This document shows, in pieces, positions 8,178 to 16,386 of a stretch of 64,000 nt of DNA (its first letter is position 1; every line of letters begins with the position of its first letter). Source of the stretch: Chryseobacterium sp. 6424. GTDB taxonomy: Bacteria; Bacteroidota; Bacteroidia; Flavobacteriales; Weeksellaceae. The translations under genes were made by a program, and so were the position numbers. The notes under the pieces were generated by a model. The model made no database searches. It saw only the letters and a program-made list of their open reading frames with translations, and had not been told where the DNA came from. The stretch lies in NCBI RefSeq assembly GCF_003692615.1, contig NZ_CP023540.1, positions 1,302,001 through 1,366,000 on the forward strand, given 5' to 3'.

Positions 8178-9545
8178 CTAAACTGCCACCGCTGCCTTGA
8201 TATTTCTTTGGGACAGTTTCAGAAACCTACGTACCAGTAAAAGTGCTGAAATCGTAAGTCCGAGCCCAAGACCGATCCACACGCCGAAAGCCCCCATCTT
8301 TAACGGAACGCAAAGGAAATAGCCCAAAGGGATCGCGATAACCCAATAGGCTACGAAGGTAATGAAGGAGGGAATCTTCACATCCTGGATGCCGCGCAGG
8401 CAGCCCAGCGCCACCACCTGGATTCCATCCGATAACTGAAACAGCGCCGCGATGATCATCAACTTCGAGGCGAGTAGAATGACCTCGAAATCCTCTTTAC
8501 GCGTGAAGAAGGTGGGGAGTATATCTCGGCCGACAATGAATATCAGACCGCAGAACAGCATGAACAGGAAGACGATTTTCAGGTTGTTCGTACCGACTTT
8601 CTTTAATCCCACAAAATCACGCTCACCACGTTTGCGACCGATCAGCACGGTAGAGGCCACACTAAAACCGATACATAGGTTAAAGGTGAACGACGCCATG
8701 GAAAGCGCGATCTGGTGCGAAGCGATATCTTTAGCCGAAACCAATCCACAGATGAAGGCGGCACCGGCAAACGCGGTAACTTCAAAGAACATCTGTAGTG
8801 CGGTAGGGAAACCGATTTTCAGCATTTTACCGAACATCTGTTTAGAGAAGCCCGCTATTTTCAAGGAGAAATCTTTAATGTATCTGCGTGTAGATTTTTC
8901 TTTAAGCAATACATAATAAAGAAAAACCATCATGAAGATCCTGGCGATGAGACTCGCCAGTGCAGAACCTTCCACACCCATTGCCGGGAAACCGAACATA
9001 CCTTTGATGAACACATAGTTCAACACTACATTGATTACGTTGGCGATGATGGTGGCTTTTGTAACCCCGATAGTGAAGGACAGGCCTTCGGAAACCTCGC
9101 GAAGCGTCTGAAAGACCATGAACGGAAGAATGCTGACGGTCATGATGCTCAGGAAGCCTATCGTATCCGGAATGATTTCTGCCGGTTGATCCATATGATA
9201 GAGTACAGGCATCGCCAGGAAAAGCAGTAACATCAGCGCGAGTCCCACGCCGAGATTGATCACAAAGCCATGTCTGAACACCGAGTTGATGGTTTCATGC
9301 TTTTGTTGGGAATGCGCTTCCGACACCAAGGGCGGAATGGCAAATGAAAAACCGAGTGCAAAAACAAAGATTGAAAAGAATACCGCATTCCCCAGCGAAA
9401 CCGAGGCAAGTGCCTGCGCACCGAGCAGCTTGCCGACAATAATATTATCAAAAAGGTTAACAGATACCTGCCCAACCTGCGTAATCATCACCGGAAGTGC
9501 CAGTGTAAGACAGGCTTTGGTGTATTCTTTATTAAGGAATGCCAT
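8178..9545 (-). CDS. MATE family efflux transporter
   Basis: 455 aa integral membrane protein with about 12 TM helices in two homologous halves, beginning FLNKEYTKACLTLALPVMITQ, typical of the MATE/NorM family. It exports cationic drugs or metabolites using Na+ or H+ gradients. The start is placed at MAFLNKEY (9545) rather than the upstream ATG at 9563 because a TATTTTTG promoter box occupies 9561-9568. It lies 59 bp after the sigma-54 regulator on the same strand, but that interval holds its own promoter. Confidence 0.9.
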   Translation of the reverse strand: MAFLNKEYTKACLTLALPVMITQVGQVSVNLFDNIIVGKLLGAQALASVSLGNAVFFSIFVFALGFSFAIPPLVSEAHSQQKHETINSVFRHGFVINLGVGLALMLLLFLAMPVLYHMDQPAEIIPDTIGFLSIMTVSILPFMVFQTLREVSEGLSFTIGVTKATIIANVINVVLNYVFIKGMFGFPAMGVEGSALASLIARIFMMVFLYYVLLKEKSTRRYIKDFSLKIAGFSKQMFGKMLKIGFPTALQMFFEVTAFAGAAFICGLVSAKDIASHQIALSMASFTFNLCIGFSVASTVLIGRKRGERDFVGLKKVGTNNLKIVFLFMLFCGLIFIVGRDILPTFFTRKEDFEVILLASKLMIIAALFQLSDGIQVVALGCLRGIQDVKIPSFITFVAYWVIAIPLGYFLCVPLKMGAFGVWIGLGLGLTISALLLVRRFLKLSQRNIKAAVAV

Positions 9546-9576
9546 AAAAAAAATTTGCAGCAAAAATACTGCAAAC
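9546..9576 (-). terminator. Hairpin with T8 run, overlapping the MATE promoter
   Basis: On the minus strand TTTGCAG (9575-9569) and CTGCAAA (9560-9554) form a perfect 7-bp inverted repeat, followed by a run of eight T just before the MATE ATG. This is a plausible intrinsic terminator for the upstream sigma-54 regulator gene. The 8-nt loop is itself the -7 box of the MATE gene. Confidence 0.5.
9561..9568 (-). promoter_or_regulatory. Promoter -7 box of the MATE gene
   Basis: TATTTTTG on the minus strand, 15 bp before the ATG at 9545, matches TAnnTTTG. It lies exactly between the arms TTTGCAG and CTGCAAA, so the palindrome could also be an operator. Confidence 0.45.
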
Positions 9577-9604
9577 TTTTCTCTAAAAGACGGTTGTGTG
9601 TTTA

Positions 9605-10789
9605 TTATTTTCTTACAAAGCTGGCCACGTCTTCCTCTGAAACAGGATTTGATCCTAAGATGAGAAGTCGCTCTACGACATTCCGCAGTTCACGGATGTT
9701 ACCCGTCCAGCTGAAATTCTCCAACGCTTTAATGGCTTTGTCGTCAAAGGATTTCTGTGCGGTGCCATGTTCTTCAGAAATGGTTTTCGAGAAATGCTCC
9801 ACCAGAAGTTTGATATCCTCTTTTCTTTCATCGAGGGGCGGTACGTAGATCTCGATTACCGACAGCCTGTGGTAAAGATCCTCCCGGAATTTGCCGGCCT
9901 CTATTTCTTTCTTCATGTTCTTATTGGTGGCGGCAAGTACCCGTACGTCCACCTTGATTTCTTTGTCGCTGCCTACAGGGGAAACTTTACTTTCCTGCAG
10001 TGCGCGCAAAACTTTAGCCTGTGCTACGAGGGACATATCCCCAATTTCATCGAGGAAAATGGTACCGTTGTTGGCAAGTTCAAACTTACCCTGCTTATCT
10101 TTGATGGCACCGGTGAAACTTCCTTTTACGTGCCCGAATAATTCAGATTCAATAAGTTCTGAAGGGATGGCGGCACAGTTTACTTCGATCATCGGGCCTT
10201 TACTACGGTCACTTTGTGAATGGATGGCGTGTGCTACCAACTCTTTACCGGCACCGTTTGGACCTGTAATTAGTACGCGGGCATCTGATGGAGCGACTTT
10301 TTCAATCATCTCCTGGATTTTTTTCAGCGGAGCGGATTCGCCAATCATCTGAAATTTTTTATTGACTTTCTTTTTCAGCGTAGTGTTTTCTACATGTAGC
10401 ACTTGGTTGGTCCGCTGCAGGTTTCTTTTATCTAAGGCATTCTTAACGCTGGTAATCAGTCGGTTGATATCCACAGGTTTCGAGATGAAATCATAGGCAC
10501 CTTCTTTCAGGCAAGCCACAGCCGTATCGATGTCTGCATGGCCCGAAATCATCACGAAGGTGGTGTCGGGTTTTATTTGTAAGGCTTGTTTCAGGAGTTC
10601 GGTGCCGGAGAGTTTAGGCATTTTAATATCGGAGACAACAAGGGCAAAATCTTCTTTTTCGATATGTTTCAGCCCTTCAAGACCGTCTTCGGCAATTACA
10701 AATTCATAATCCGGAAGTTCATCGGAAAGTATGCTCTGCAATACACCGGAAATTGTCTTTTCATCTTCAACGATTAAGATTTTCTGCAT
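9605..10789 (-). CDS. Sigma-54-dependent response regulator (NtrC-type, no Fis domain)
   Basis: 394 aa. A receiver domain (residues 1-120) has the acidic pair E8/D9, phospho-acceptor Asp54 (VVSDIKMP) and Lys104 (ISKPVD). An AAA+ domain (about 145-380) follows, with a Walker A-like GPNGAGKE, the sigma-54 contact loop as ESELFGHVKGSFTGA (GSFTGA in place of GAFTGA), Walker B IFLDEIGD and the sensor II region WTGNIRELRNVVERL. The protein ends soon after at DVASFVRK, so the usual C-terminal Fis helix-turn-helix is missing. It should activate sigma-54 RNA polymerase, perhaps from solution. No partner kinase is adjacent. Confidence 0.88.
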   Translation of the reverse strand: MQKILIVEDEKTISGVLQSILSDELPDYEFVIAEDGLEGLKHIEKEDFALVVSDIKMPKLSGTELLKQALQIKPDTTFVMISGHADIDTAVACLKEGAYDFISKPVDINRLITSVKNALDKRNLQRTNQVLHVENTTLKKKVNKKFQMIGESAPLKKIQEMIEKVAPSDARVLITGPNGAGKELVAHAIHSQSDRSKGPMIEVNCAAIPSELIESELFGHVKGSFTGAIKDKQGKFELANNGTIFLDEIGDMSLVAQAKVLRALQESKVSPVGSDKEIKVDVRVLAATNKNMKKEIEAGKFREDLYHRLSVIEIYVPPLDERKEDIKLLVEHFSKTISEEHGTAQKSFDDKAIKALENFSWTGNIRELRNVVERLLILGSNPVSEEDVASFVRK

Positions 10790-10868
10790 TAAATAGTTTT
10801 TATGGATTATATAGAAATAAGGTTATGATTTTGACGGATTTTTTATCAAGAATCGTACCTAACAACTT

Positions 10869-11543
10869 TTAAAGGTCATATTGTCTGCTGCCGAAAATCG
10901 CCGAGCCCACCCGTACAGAATTTGATCCGCAAGCTATGGCCATTTGGTAGTCGCCGCTCATGCCCATTGATAATGTTTGAAGTTGCTTCATCAATGAAAA
11001 CTCGTCGAATATTTCTTTTAGTGAGTTAAATTCGGTTTTAATTTGATCTGTATCGTCAGTGAAACTTGCCATACCCATAAGGCCGGTGATTTCAATATTC
11101 GGGTAATTGCCTTCCATGTATTGCCGGAAAAGCTGTTGCGCTTCCTGTTTGGTAAGACCGTACTTTGTTTCTTCAGCCGCGATTTTGATCTGTAGATATA
11201 CTTTGATGGTACGGTTGTATTTAGCGGCCTGCCGGCTTATTTCGAGAAGTATTTTTTCTGAATCTACACTTTGTATGGTATCGATAAATTGGGCAATGTA
11301 TTTTACTTTATTCGTCTGTAGGTGACCGATGAGGTGCCATTGGATGTCTGATGGTAGTTTTGGCACTTTTTCGGTAAGTTCCTGCACTTTATTTTCGCCG
11401 AAAACTCTTTGTCCGGCGTCGTACACTTGTTGAATAACCTCAGGCGGATGCGTTTTAGATACTGCCACCAACTGTACATGCTGTGGAAGATCCTGTGAAA
11501 TTTTCCTGTAATTGCTAACGGGTTCAGTTTCTGCAGTACTCAT
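10869..11543 (-). CDS. YggS family pyridoxal-phosphate homeostasis protein
   Basis: 224 aa single-domain PLP-binding protein with an alanine racemase-like N-terminal fold. The PLP lysine lies in LVAVSKTHPPEVI, and the family motifs FGENKVQEL, WHLIGHLQTNK, GLMGMASF and LSMGMSGDYQMAI are all present. Family members bind PLP and keep vitamin B6 and amino-acid pools balanced without known enzymatic activity. Promoter box TAAATTTG lies 41 bp upstream on the minus strand. Confidence 0.92.
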   Translation of the reverse strand: MSTAETEPVSNYRKISQDLPQHVQLVAVSKTHPPEVIQQVYDAGQRVFGENKVQELTEKVPKLPSDIQWHLIGHLQTNKVKYIAQFIDTIQSVDSEKILLEISRQAAKYNRTIKVYLQIKIAAEETKYGLTKQEAQQLFRQYMEGNYPNIEITGLMGMASFTDDTDQIKTEFNSLKEIFDEFSLMKQLQTLSMGMSGDYQMAIACGSNSVRVGSAIFGSRQYDL

Positions 11544-11583
11544 ATTTCAATATTTTCTGTAAGCCAATATAATCATTAAAAAA

Positions 11584-11591
11584 CAAATTTA
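11584..11591 (-). promoter_or_regulatory. Promoter -7 box of the yggS-like gene
   Basis: TAAATTTG on the minus strand, predicting a leader of about 35 nt before the ATG at 11543. Confidence 0.5.
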
Positions 11592-11604
11592 CAATCCTAA
11601 AACA

Positions 11605-11646
11605 GTGAAAAAACATTGGAGACGCTGTTTTTTAGGGTTTTTTCAC
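11605..11646. promoter_or_regulatory. Perfect 10-bp inverted repeat, candidate operator
   Basis: GTGAAAAAAC (11605-11614) and GTTTTTTCAC (11637-11646) are perfect inverted copies with a 22-bp spacer. The pair sits between two divergent promoters and ends 26 bp upstream of the -7 box of the kinase/regulator operon at 11709. A related GTGTTTTCAC occurs just after that operon (near 13803) and GGTGAAAAAAT occurs upstream of the second LuxR-type regulator (near 54246). It could be a binding site for one of these regulators. Confidence 0.4.
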
Positions 11647-11671
11647 CTATGCTAAGCATATAATTATCGTC

Positions 11672-11679
11672 TATATTTG
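11672..11679 (+). promoter_or_regulatory. Promoter -7 box of the membrane protein-kinase-regulator operon
   Basis: TATATTTG, 29 bp upstream of the ATG at 11709; matches TAnnTTTG. Confidence 0.6.
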
Positions 11680-11708
11680 TTATGTAAACACTGTTTATCT
11701 TATTAAGC

Positions 11709-12368
11709 ATGTCAAAATTTGGTCAGATGAAAGATATAGCCGGATTTTTAGGGGTGATATTGATGCTGGCCACATTTATCCTACTTATCATTAAACGCAG
11801 GAACCTTGGCAAGAACATAGACGTCTTTATTTTAGCTGTAGGAACCATCACTTTAGTGGAAACTTACGGTACCTATTGGCGGTATATGGATGCGGAGTTT
11901 AACTCTTATCCCGTGTATGTCATTGGAGTTTCGTTTATTCTTTTTTTACTCTTTTTACTGTATCTTCATTTTACTTTGCAACAGAAGCGGCTGCGGCGGT
12001 TGAGTGTATTCTTTATGATAACTTTTTTGATCAATTATATATTATCTGCTATTTTCTTCGAAACCTTTTTAACGAAACCTCCACTGAATGTTTATTTTGG
12101 CGGTATGTTAATGGTGACTGCAAGCATAGTTTTGGTACTTATGGAGACCTTTAATTCCGAGGAAATCTTTTCCCTCCAGCATTACTTTCCTTTTTGGGCT
12201 TGTATTTACATAATGGTCACCTATCTGGGTGTCACCCCATTACTTATCGCAAGATTCACCGCCGGCCAACTGAATTCCACTGTTTTTTATCTCATACTTT
12301 TACTGGTGAATATACTGGGATATTCCGTACTTTTAGTGGGTATTTTTCAGGGTAAAAATGAAAACTGA
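11709..12368 (+). CDS. Seven-helix membrane protein of unknown function
   Basis: 219 aa, almost entirely hydrophobic with about seven predicted TM helices (for example IAGFLGVILMLATFILLII, VYVIGVSFILFLLFLLYL, VFYLILLLVNILGYSVLLV). I do not recognise a family. It is the first gene of a three-gene operon with a histidine kinase (6 bp gap) and a response regulator, and it is preceded by a clear promoter. The arrangement suggests a membrane sensor part for the kinase, whose own N terminus has only one TM helix. This role is inference. Confidence 0.7.
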   Translation: MSKFGQMKDIAGFLGVILMLATFILLIIKRRNLGKNIDVFILAVGTITLVETYGTYWRYMDAEFNSYPVYVIGVSFILFLLFLLYLHFTLQQKRLRRLSVFFMITFLINYILSAIFFETFLTKPPLNVYFGGMLMVTASIVLVLMETFNSEEIFSLQHYFPFWACIYIMVTYLGVTPLLIARFTAGQLNSTVFYLILLLVNILGYSVLLVGIFQGKNEN

Positions 12369-12374
12369 TACATC

Positions 12375-13145
12375 ATGCACCTTTCACAGACAGAAATTCT
12401 TATCATCATCAGCACATTTATCATTTTGATAGTGGTTCTAATGCTGGTCGTCGTGTATGGGGTGTTCATCAAAAAAAAATCGGAACTGCTGCTTATCCAA
12501 AAGAAAAGAGAAGCTATATTTGAACAGCAGTTGGCCCTGTCCCAAGTGGAACTTCAGGAACAGACTTTAAAACACATCGGGCAAGAGTTACATGATGATC
12601 TAGGCCAAAAACTATCTGTAGCGCGCCTGATGACCAATAAAATCATGTATGTACCCGAAAGTGACAGTAATAAAATTGCCGAGGAAATAAATCAACTGGT
12701 GGGTGAGTGCCTACAGGATATTCGAAATATCTCAAAAGCGTTCATATCAAAACAAACCACTAACTTTGACTTCGTAGAATCGCTGGAGCGCGAAATCTTC
12801 CGGATTAAGAGGTTGGGCTTGTTGCAGGTGCATTATCAAATTAACCATCATAACCTTCGCATCAACCCTGAGCATGGACTTATTTTGTTCCGGATCATAC
12901 AGGAATGTATTACCAATGTTATCAAACATTCGCGCTCTAAAAGTATTCAACTGATTGTAGAAGATCATTCGCGCTTGATAAAATTCATGGTGAACGATCA
13001 GGGCACAGGCTTCCGGAAGCAACGGAATAACGATGGGATTGGACTAAAGAACATGATTAGCCGTGCCAAAATCATCAACGCTGAACTGAAGATTAATTCG
13101 GTAGAAAACAAAGGAACACAAATTACGGTGATATATAAAAAATGA
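12375..13145 (+). CDS. Sensor histidine kinase, HisKA_3 (NarX/DegS-like) type
   Basis: 256 aa. One N-terminal TM helix (about residues 7-31), a short coiled coil, then the dimerisation/phospho-acceptor motif KHIGQELHDDLGQKLSVARL with the phosphorylated His near residue 73, and an HATPase_c domain with the N box NVIKHS, G1 box DQGTGF and G2 box GIGLKNM. There is no periplasmic sensor domain. The downstream response regulator overlaps its stop codon by 4 bp, so the two are a cognate pair by context. Confidence 0.9.
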   Translation: MHLSQTEILIIISTFIILIVVLMLVVVYGVFIKKKSELLLIQKKREAIFEQQLALSQVELQEQTLKHIGQELHDDLGQKLSVARLMTNKIMYVPESDSNKIAEEINQLVGECLQDIRNISKAFISKQTTNFDFVESLEREIFRIKRLGLLQVHYQINHHNLRINPEHGLILFRIIQECITNVIKHSRSKSIQLIVEDHSRLIKFMVNDQGTGFRKQRNNDGIGLKNMISRAKIINAELKINSVENKGTQITVIYKK

Positions 13146-13795
13146 ACATGAACACAATAAAGATTGCCATTGTAGATGATCACAAACTGGTATCAAAAGC
13201 ATTGGAAAATATGATTTCTTATAACCCGGCCTTTAATGTAATTATAAACAGCCCTAATGGTCAGGATTTTCTCGATACCTTAAGTACCACACAGGATTTC
13301 CCCGATGTAGTATTGATGGATATCAATATGCCAATTAAGAACGGAATCGAGACCACCGCAGAACTTACCCAAGATTATCCGAACTTAAAAGTCATCGCGC
13401 TAACCATGGAGGATCATGAAGGGACCATCATTAAAATGCTGAAAGCCGGTGCTAAAGGTTATCTGCTTAAAGATATGTCACCCGACATCCTTTTTGATGC
13501 TATAGATATCGTACATAAAAAAGGGATATTCTACACCGATCTTGTCACCCAAAGTCTGTTGAAGATCAAGACAGAGGAAAAATTCATGGAAACCCTGAAT
13601 GATGCCTTAAAAGAGCGTGAACTAGAGTTTATTCGCCTCGCATGTTCAGAACTTACCTACCGCGAAATTGCCGACCAAATGTTCGTAAGTCCGCGCACCG
13701 TAGATGGTTACCGCGATTCGGTATTCGTGAAACTGAATGTGAAATCCAGGGTGGGAATTGTCATGTTTGCGATTAAACATAATATTATTATTTGA
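13142..13795 (+). CDS. Response regulator, NarL/FixJ family
   Basis: 217 aa. The receiver domain has acidic residues D12/D13, phospho-acceptor Asp60 (VVLMDINMP), a Thr in ALTMED and Lys in GYLLKDMS. The C-terminal LuxR-type helix-turn-helix contains LTYREIADQMFVSPRTVDGYRD. It should be phosphorylated by the kinase encoded just upstream, whose gene it overlaps (ATGA). Targets are unknown; the inverted repeat at 11605-11646 upstream of the operon is a candidate autoregulatory site. Confidence 0.9.
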   Translation: MNMNTIKIAIVDDHKLVSKALENMISYNPAFNVIINSPNGQDFLDTLSTTQDFPDVVLMDINMPIKNGIETTAELTQDYPNLKVIALTMEDHEGTIIKMLKAGAKGYLLKDMSPDILFDAIDIVHKKGIFYTDLVTQSLLKIKTEEKFMETLNDALKERELEFIRLACSELTYREIADQMFVSPRTVDGYRDSVFVKLNVKSRVGIVMFAIKHNIII

Positions 13796-14069
13796 AAAAA
13801 GGGTGTTTTCACGCTAATTAAAAGTGTTTTTTCGGCGTAATTTAGACACGTCAAACACAAAGACACAAATGAAGAAAAAAAAGAAAACCGGTTTATCATA
13901 AACTGGTTTTCTTTTTTATAACATTTTCGCTATTTCCATATCTGGATTAAAAACATTTTTTAATAATTACCAGATCAAAATGCCACTCAAATTTTTCTAT
14001 TAAATCTTCGCATATAGCGTGGTTGTTGCTAATTAGATCAGCCTTTATCATTATCATAGATAACTTCAG
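13796..14069. other. Intergenic stretch with terminator; nothing else seen
   Basis: Between the response regulator and the GNAT gene. It holds GTGTTTTCAC near 13803, a terminator hairpin at 13879-13917 and AT-rich sequence. No ORF or RNA was recognised. Confidence 0.6.
13879..13917 (+). terminator. Intrinsic terminator after the two-component operon
   Basis: AAGAAAACCGGTTTAT and AAACTGGTTTTCTT pair around a CAT loop, followed by TTTTTT. Confidence 0.8.
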
Positions 14070-14077
14070 TAGATTTG
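14070..14077 (+). promoter_or_regulatory. Promoter -7 box of the GNAT gene
   Basis: TAGATTTG ends 18 bp before ATG 14096. It overlaps the possible TTG start at 14075, which argues for the ATG as the true start. Confidence 0.55.
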
Positions 14078-14095
14078 TGGAAAATTACAAAAAGA

Positions 14096-14611
14096 ATGCA
14101 GACTCATCAATATATCTATCGAAAAGCTAACATGGCCGACCGCGATCAGATCTGGGAAATATTACGGCAAGGCATCGAAAGAAGAAAGAAAGAGGGCAGC
14201 CGGCAGTGGCAGGACGGCTATCCAAATATAGATTCGGTGACGGATGACATCAACAAAGGTTTCGGCTACGTCATAGAAGTTTCATCAAGAATAGCGGTTT
14301 ATGCGGCTGTGATACATGAAACCGAACCCGCCTATGAAAATATAGAAGGCAAATGGCTCTCTGATGATGACTATATGGTGGTACACCGCGTCGCCGTCGC
14401 CGATGAATTTGCCGGCCAGGGTCTGGCATCATTAATCTTTGATGAGATAGAAAAACAGGTACAGCAACAGCAAATCCCCAGTATTAAAGTTGACACGAAC
14501 TATGACAATGCCGCGATGCTGAGGATTTTTGAAAAAAGGGATTACCAATATTGTGGCGAAGTTTACTTTCGTGGAAGTGCCCGTAAGGCTTTTCAGAAAA
14601 TATTTTTATGA
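14096..14611 (+). CDS. GNAT family N-acetyltransferase
   Basis: 171 aa acetyl-CoA-dependent acetyltransferase. Motif A with the pyrophosphate-binding loop is visible as VHRVAVADEFAGQGLASLIFDEIE, followed by IKVDTNYDNAAMLRIFEKRDYQYCG (motif B). The first part, YRKANMADRDQIWEIL, is typical of single-domain GNAT proteins. The substrate is unknown. It is a single gene with its own promoter. Confidence 0.87.
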   Translation: MQTHQYIYRKANMADRDQIWEILRQGIERRKKEGSRQWQDGYPNIDSVTDDINKGFGYVIEVSSRIAVYAAVIHETEPAYENIEGKWLSDDDYMVVHRVAVADEFAGQGLASLIFDEIEKQVQQQQIPSIKVDTNYDNAAMLRIFEKRDYQYCGEVYFRGSARKAFQKIFL

Positions 14612-14654
14612 TGATAATTAGGTGACTTCGCTCGCAAAGCTCGTTTCAATTCCT

Positions 14655-14662
14655 TAATTTTG
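14655..14662 (+). promoter_or_regulatory. Promoter -7 box of gpmI
   Basis: TAATTTTG, 22 bp upstream of the gpmI ATG; matches TAnnTTTG. Confidence 0.5.
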
Positions 14663-14684
14663 TAGTAATAAAAATCGTTAAAAA

Positions 14685-16214
14685 ATGTCGAAAAAAGCCA
14701 TATTAGCCATACTTGACGGCTGGGGACTCGGTACAGATCCATCAGTTTCTGCCATTGCTCAGGCACATACCCCTTTCATGGATTCCTGCTATCAGCATTT
14801 CCCACATACCACCTTAGAAGCCAGCGGAACTGCAGTTGGTCTCCCATTCGGCCAGATGGGCAATTCGGAGGTGGGCCACATGAATCTTGGTGCAGGCCGT
14901 GTAGTGTATCAAAACCTCGTGAAACTGAATATGGCCGTAGAAAATGCCACCTTAGGCAAAGAAAACGTCATTACCCAAGCGTTCGAGTATGCGGCGATCA
15001 ATAAAAAGAACATTCATTTCATCGGGCTGTTGTCTGATGGGGGCGTGCATTCGCATATCAATCATTTGAAAGGGTTGCTTACGGCCGCACATGAATATGG
15101 TTTTACCGATAATGTCTTTGTGCACGCTTTTACAGATGGGCGCGACTGTGATCCGCTTTCAGGAAAAGGTTTTGTTGAAGATCTTTTAGGGCATATGGCC
15201 AATACCACCGGCAAACTTGCCACCGTCATTGGGCGATATTACGCCATGGACCGCGACCGCCGCTGGGAACGGGTGAAGCTGGCTTATGATCTCATGGTTA
15301 GGGGGATTGGTGAACATACACGCGATATCATAGGGACTTTTGACCGTTGCTATAACGATGGCATTACTGATGAGTTTCTGCGTCCGATTGTCTGCATGAA
15401 AGATGGCAACCTACCCGTGGCACGTATCAATGAAGAAGATGTAGTCTTTTGCTTCAATTTCCGGACAGACCGTGGCCGGGAAATTACCGAAGTACTCTCA
15501 CAGAAGGACTTTCCGGAGTTTGGGATGAGCCATCTTAAACTTTACTACGTTACGATGACGAACTATGATAAAGATTTTGACGATATAAAAGTAGTCTTCG
15601 ATGAAAGTGTACTGCAGGGCACTCTTGGCGAAATCCTCGAAAAGCATGGTAAAACGCAGATCCGCGTAGCGGAAACCGAAAAATACCCCCACGTAACATT
15701 CTTCTTTTCAGGCGGTCGCGAAGCTGAATTTTTAGGCGAACGGAGGCTGTTATGCCCAAGTCCGAAAGATGTGCCGACCTACGATTTTAAGCCTGAGATG
15801 TCCGCGTACGACATTACAGAAAGAATTTTACCTGAAATCGAAAGCGAATCTGCCGATTTTATTTGTCTGAACTTTGCCAATACCGACATGGTTGGTCATA
15901 CCGGCGTATTTTCAGCCGCTGTTAAAGCCGCGGAAGTGGTAGATGCCTGTATAGAAAAGGTGGCAAAAACCGCCTACGAACATGGTTATACCGTATTTAT
16001 ATTGGCAGATCACGGCAATTCAGATGTCATGAAGAATGCCGACGGAAGCCCGAACACCCAGCACTCCACTAATTTAGTTCCACTGATCGTGATGGATAAA
16101 GACCGCACCTGGCAGCTGAAGCCCGGTAAGCTTGGAGACGTTGCGCCATCCATATTAAAAGCAATGGATATTGAAATCCCTGAGATCATGACAGGTGATA
16201 TAATCATCAATTAA
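14685..16214 (+). CDS. gpmI: 2,3-bisphosphoglycerate-independent phosphoglycerate mutase
   Basis: 509 aa, the full family length. It interconverts 3- and 2-phosphoglycerate in glycolysis and gluconeogenesis, using two Mn ions and a phosphoserine intermediate. Asp11 (AILDGWGLG) and Ser61 (GQMGNSEVGHMNLGAGR) are the metal and nucleophile residues. The transferase insert carries GVHSHINHL, DGRDCDP and YYAMDRDRRWERV, and the C-terminal phosphatase half has FANTDMVGHTG and LADHGN. It is monocistronic with a promoter and terminator on either side. Confidence 0.95.
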   Translation: MSKKAILAILDGWGLGTDPSVSAIAQAHTPFMDSCYQHFPHTTLEASGTAVGLPFGQMGNSEVGHMNLGAGRVVYQNLVKLNMAVENATLGKENVITQAFEYAAINKKNIHFIGLLSDGGVHSHINHLKGLLTAAHEYGFTDNVFVHAFTDGRDCDPLSGKGFVEDLLGHMANTTGKLATVIGRYYAMDRDRRWERVKLAYDLMVRGIGEHTRDIIGTFDRCYNDGITDEFLRPIVCMKDGNLPVARINEEDVVFCFNFRTDRGREITEVLSQKDFPEFGMSHLKLYYVTMTNYDKDFDDIKVVFDESVLQGTLGEILEKHGKTQIRVAETEKYPHVTFFFSGGREAEFLGERRLLCPSPKDVPTYDFKPEMSAYDITERILPEIESESADFICLNFANTDMVGHTGVFSAAVKAAEVVDACIEKVAKTAYEHGYTVFILADHGNSDVMKNADGSPNTQHSTNLVPLIVMDKDRTWQLKPGKLGDVAPSILKAMDIEIPEIMTGDIIIN

Positions 16215-16238
16215 AATATAATTAAACACCAATAATAA

Positions 16239-16277
16239 ACGGCCTGAAAATGCTTATGTATTTCAGGTCGTTTTTAT
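16239..16277 (+). terminator. Intrinsic terminator of gpmI
   Basis: ACGGCCTGAAA and TTTCAGGTCGT (one G-U pair) form the stem, followed by TTTTATA. Confidence 0.8.
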
Positions 16278-16357
16278 ATAACAAAATCCTTCTAAGATTC
16301 AATAACAGAGCGTTTCTTATTTTAAATGCCTTTCTTATGTGGCGAATATAATTTTAT

Positions 16358-16365
16358 TATCTTTG
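16358..16365 (+). promoter_or_regulatory. Promoter -7 box of the acyl-ACP desaturase gene
   Basis: TATCTTTG, 21 bp upstream of the ATG at 16387. It lies inside the longer in-frame ORF that begins with GTG at 16339, so the shorter start is preferred. Confidence 0.65.
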
Positions 16366-16386
16366 CTTAAACAGAATTTAAACAGC

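Noticed and set aside
7920..8181. ORFs of 71 aa (plus) and 79 aa (minus) across the 21-bp repeats
   Set aside because: A repeat unit divisible by three keeps any stop-free frame open on both strands; there is no promoter or conserved start, so these are treated as by-products of the array.
16339..16386. GTG start 16 codons upstream for the desaturase
   Set aside because: It would lie upstream of the -7 box at 16358-16365, so it would not be transcribed from that promoter.
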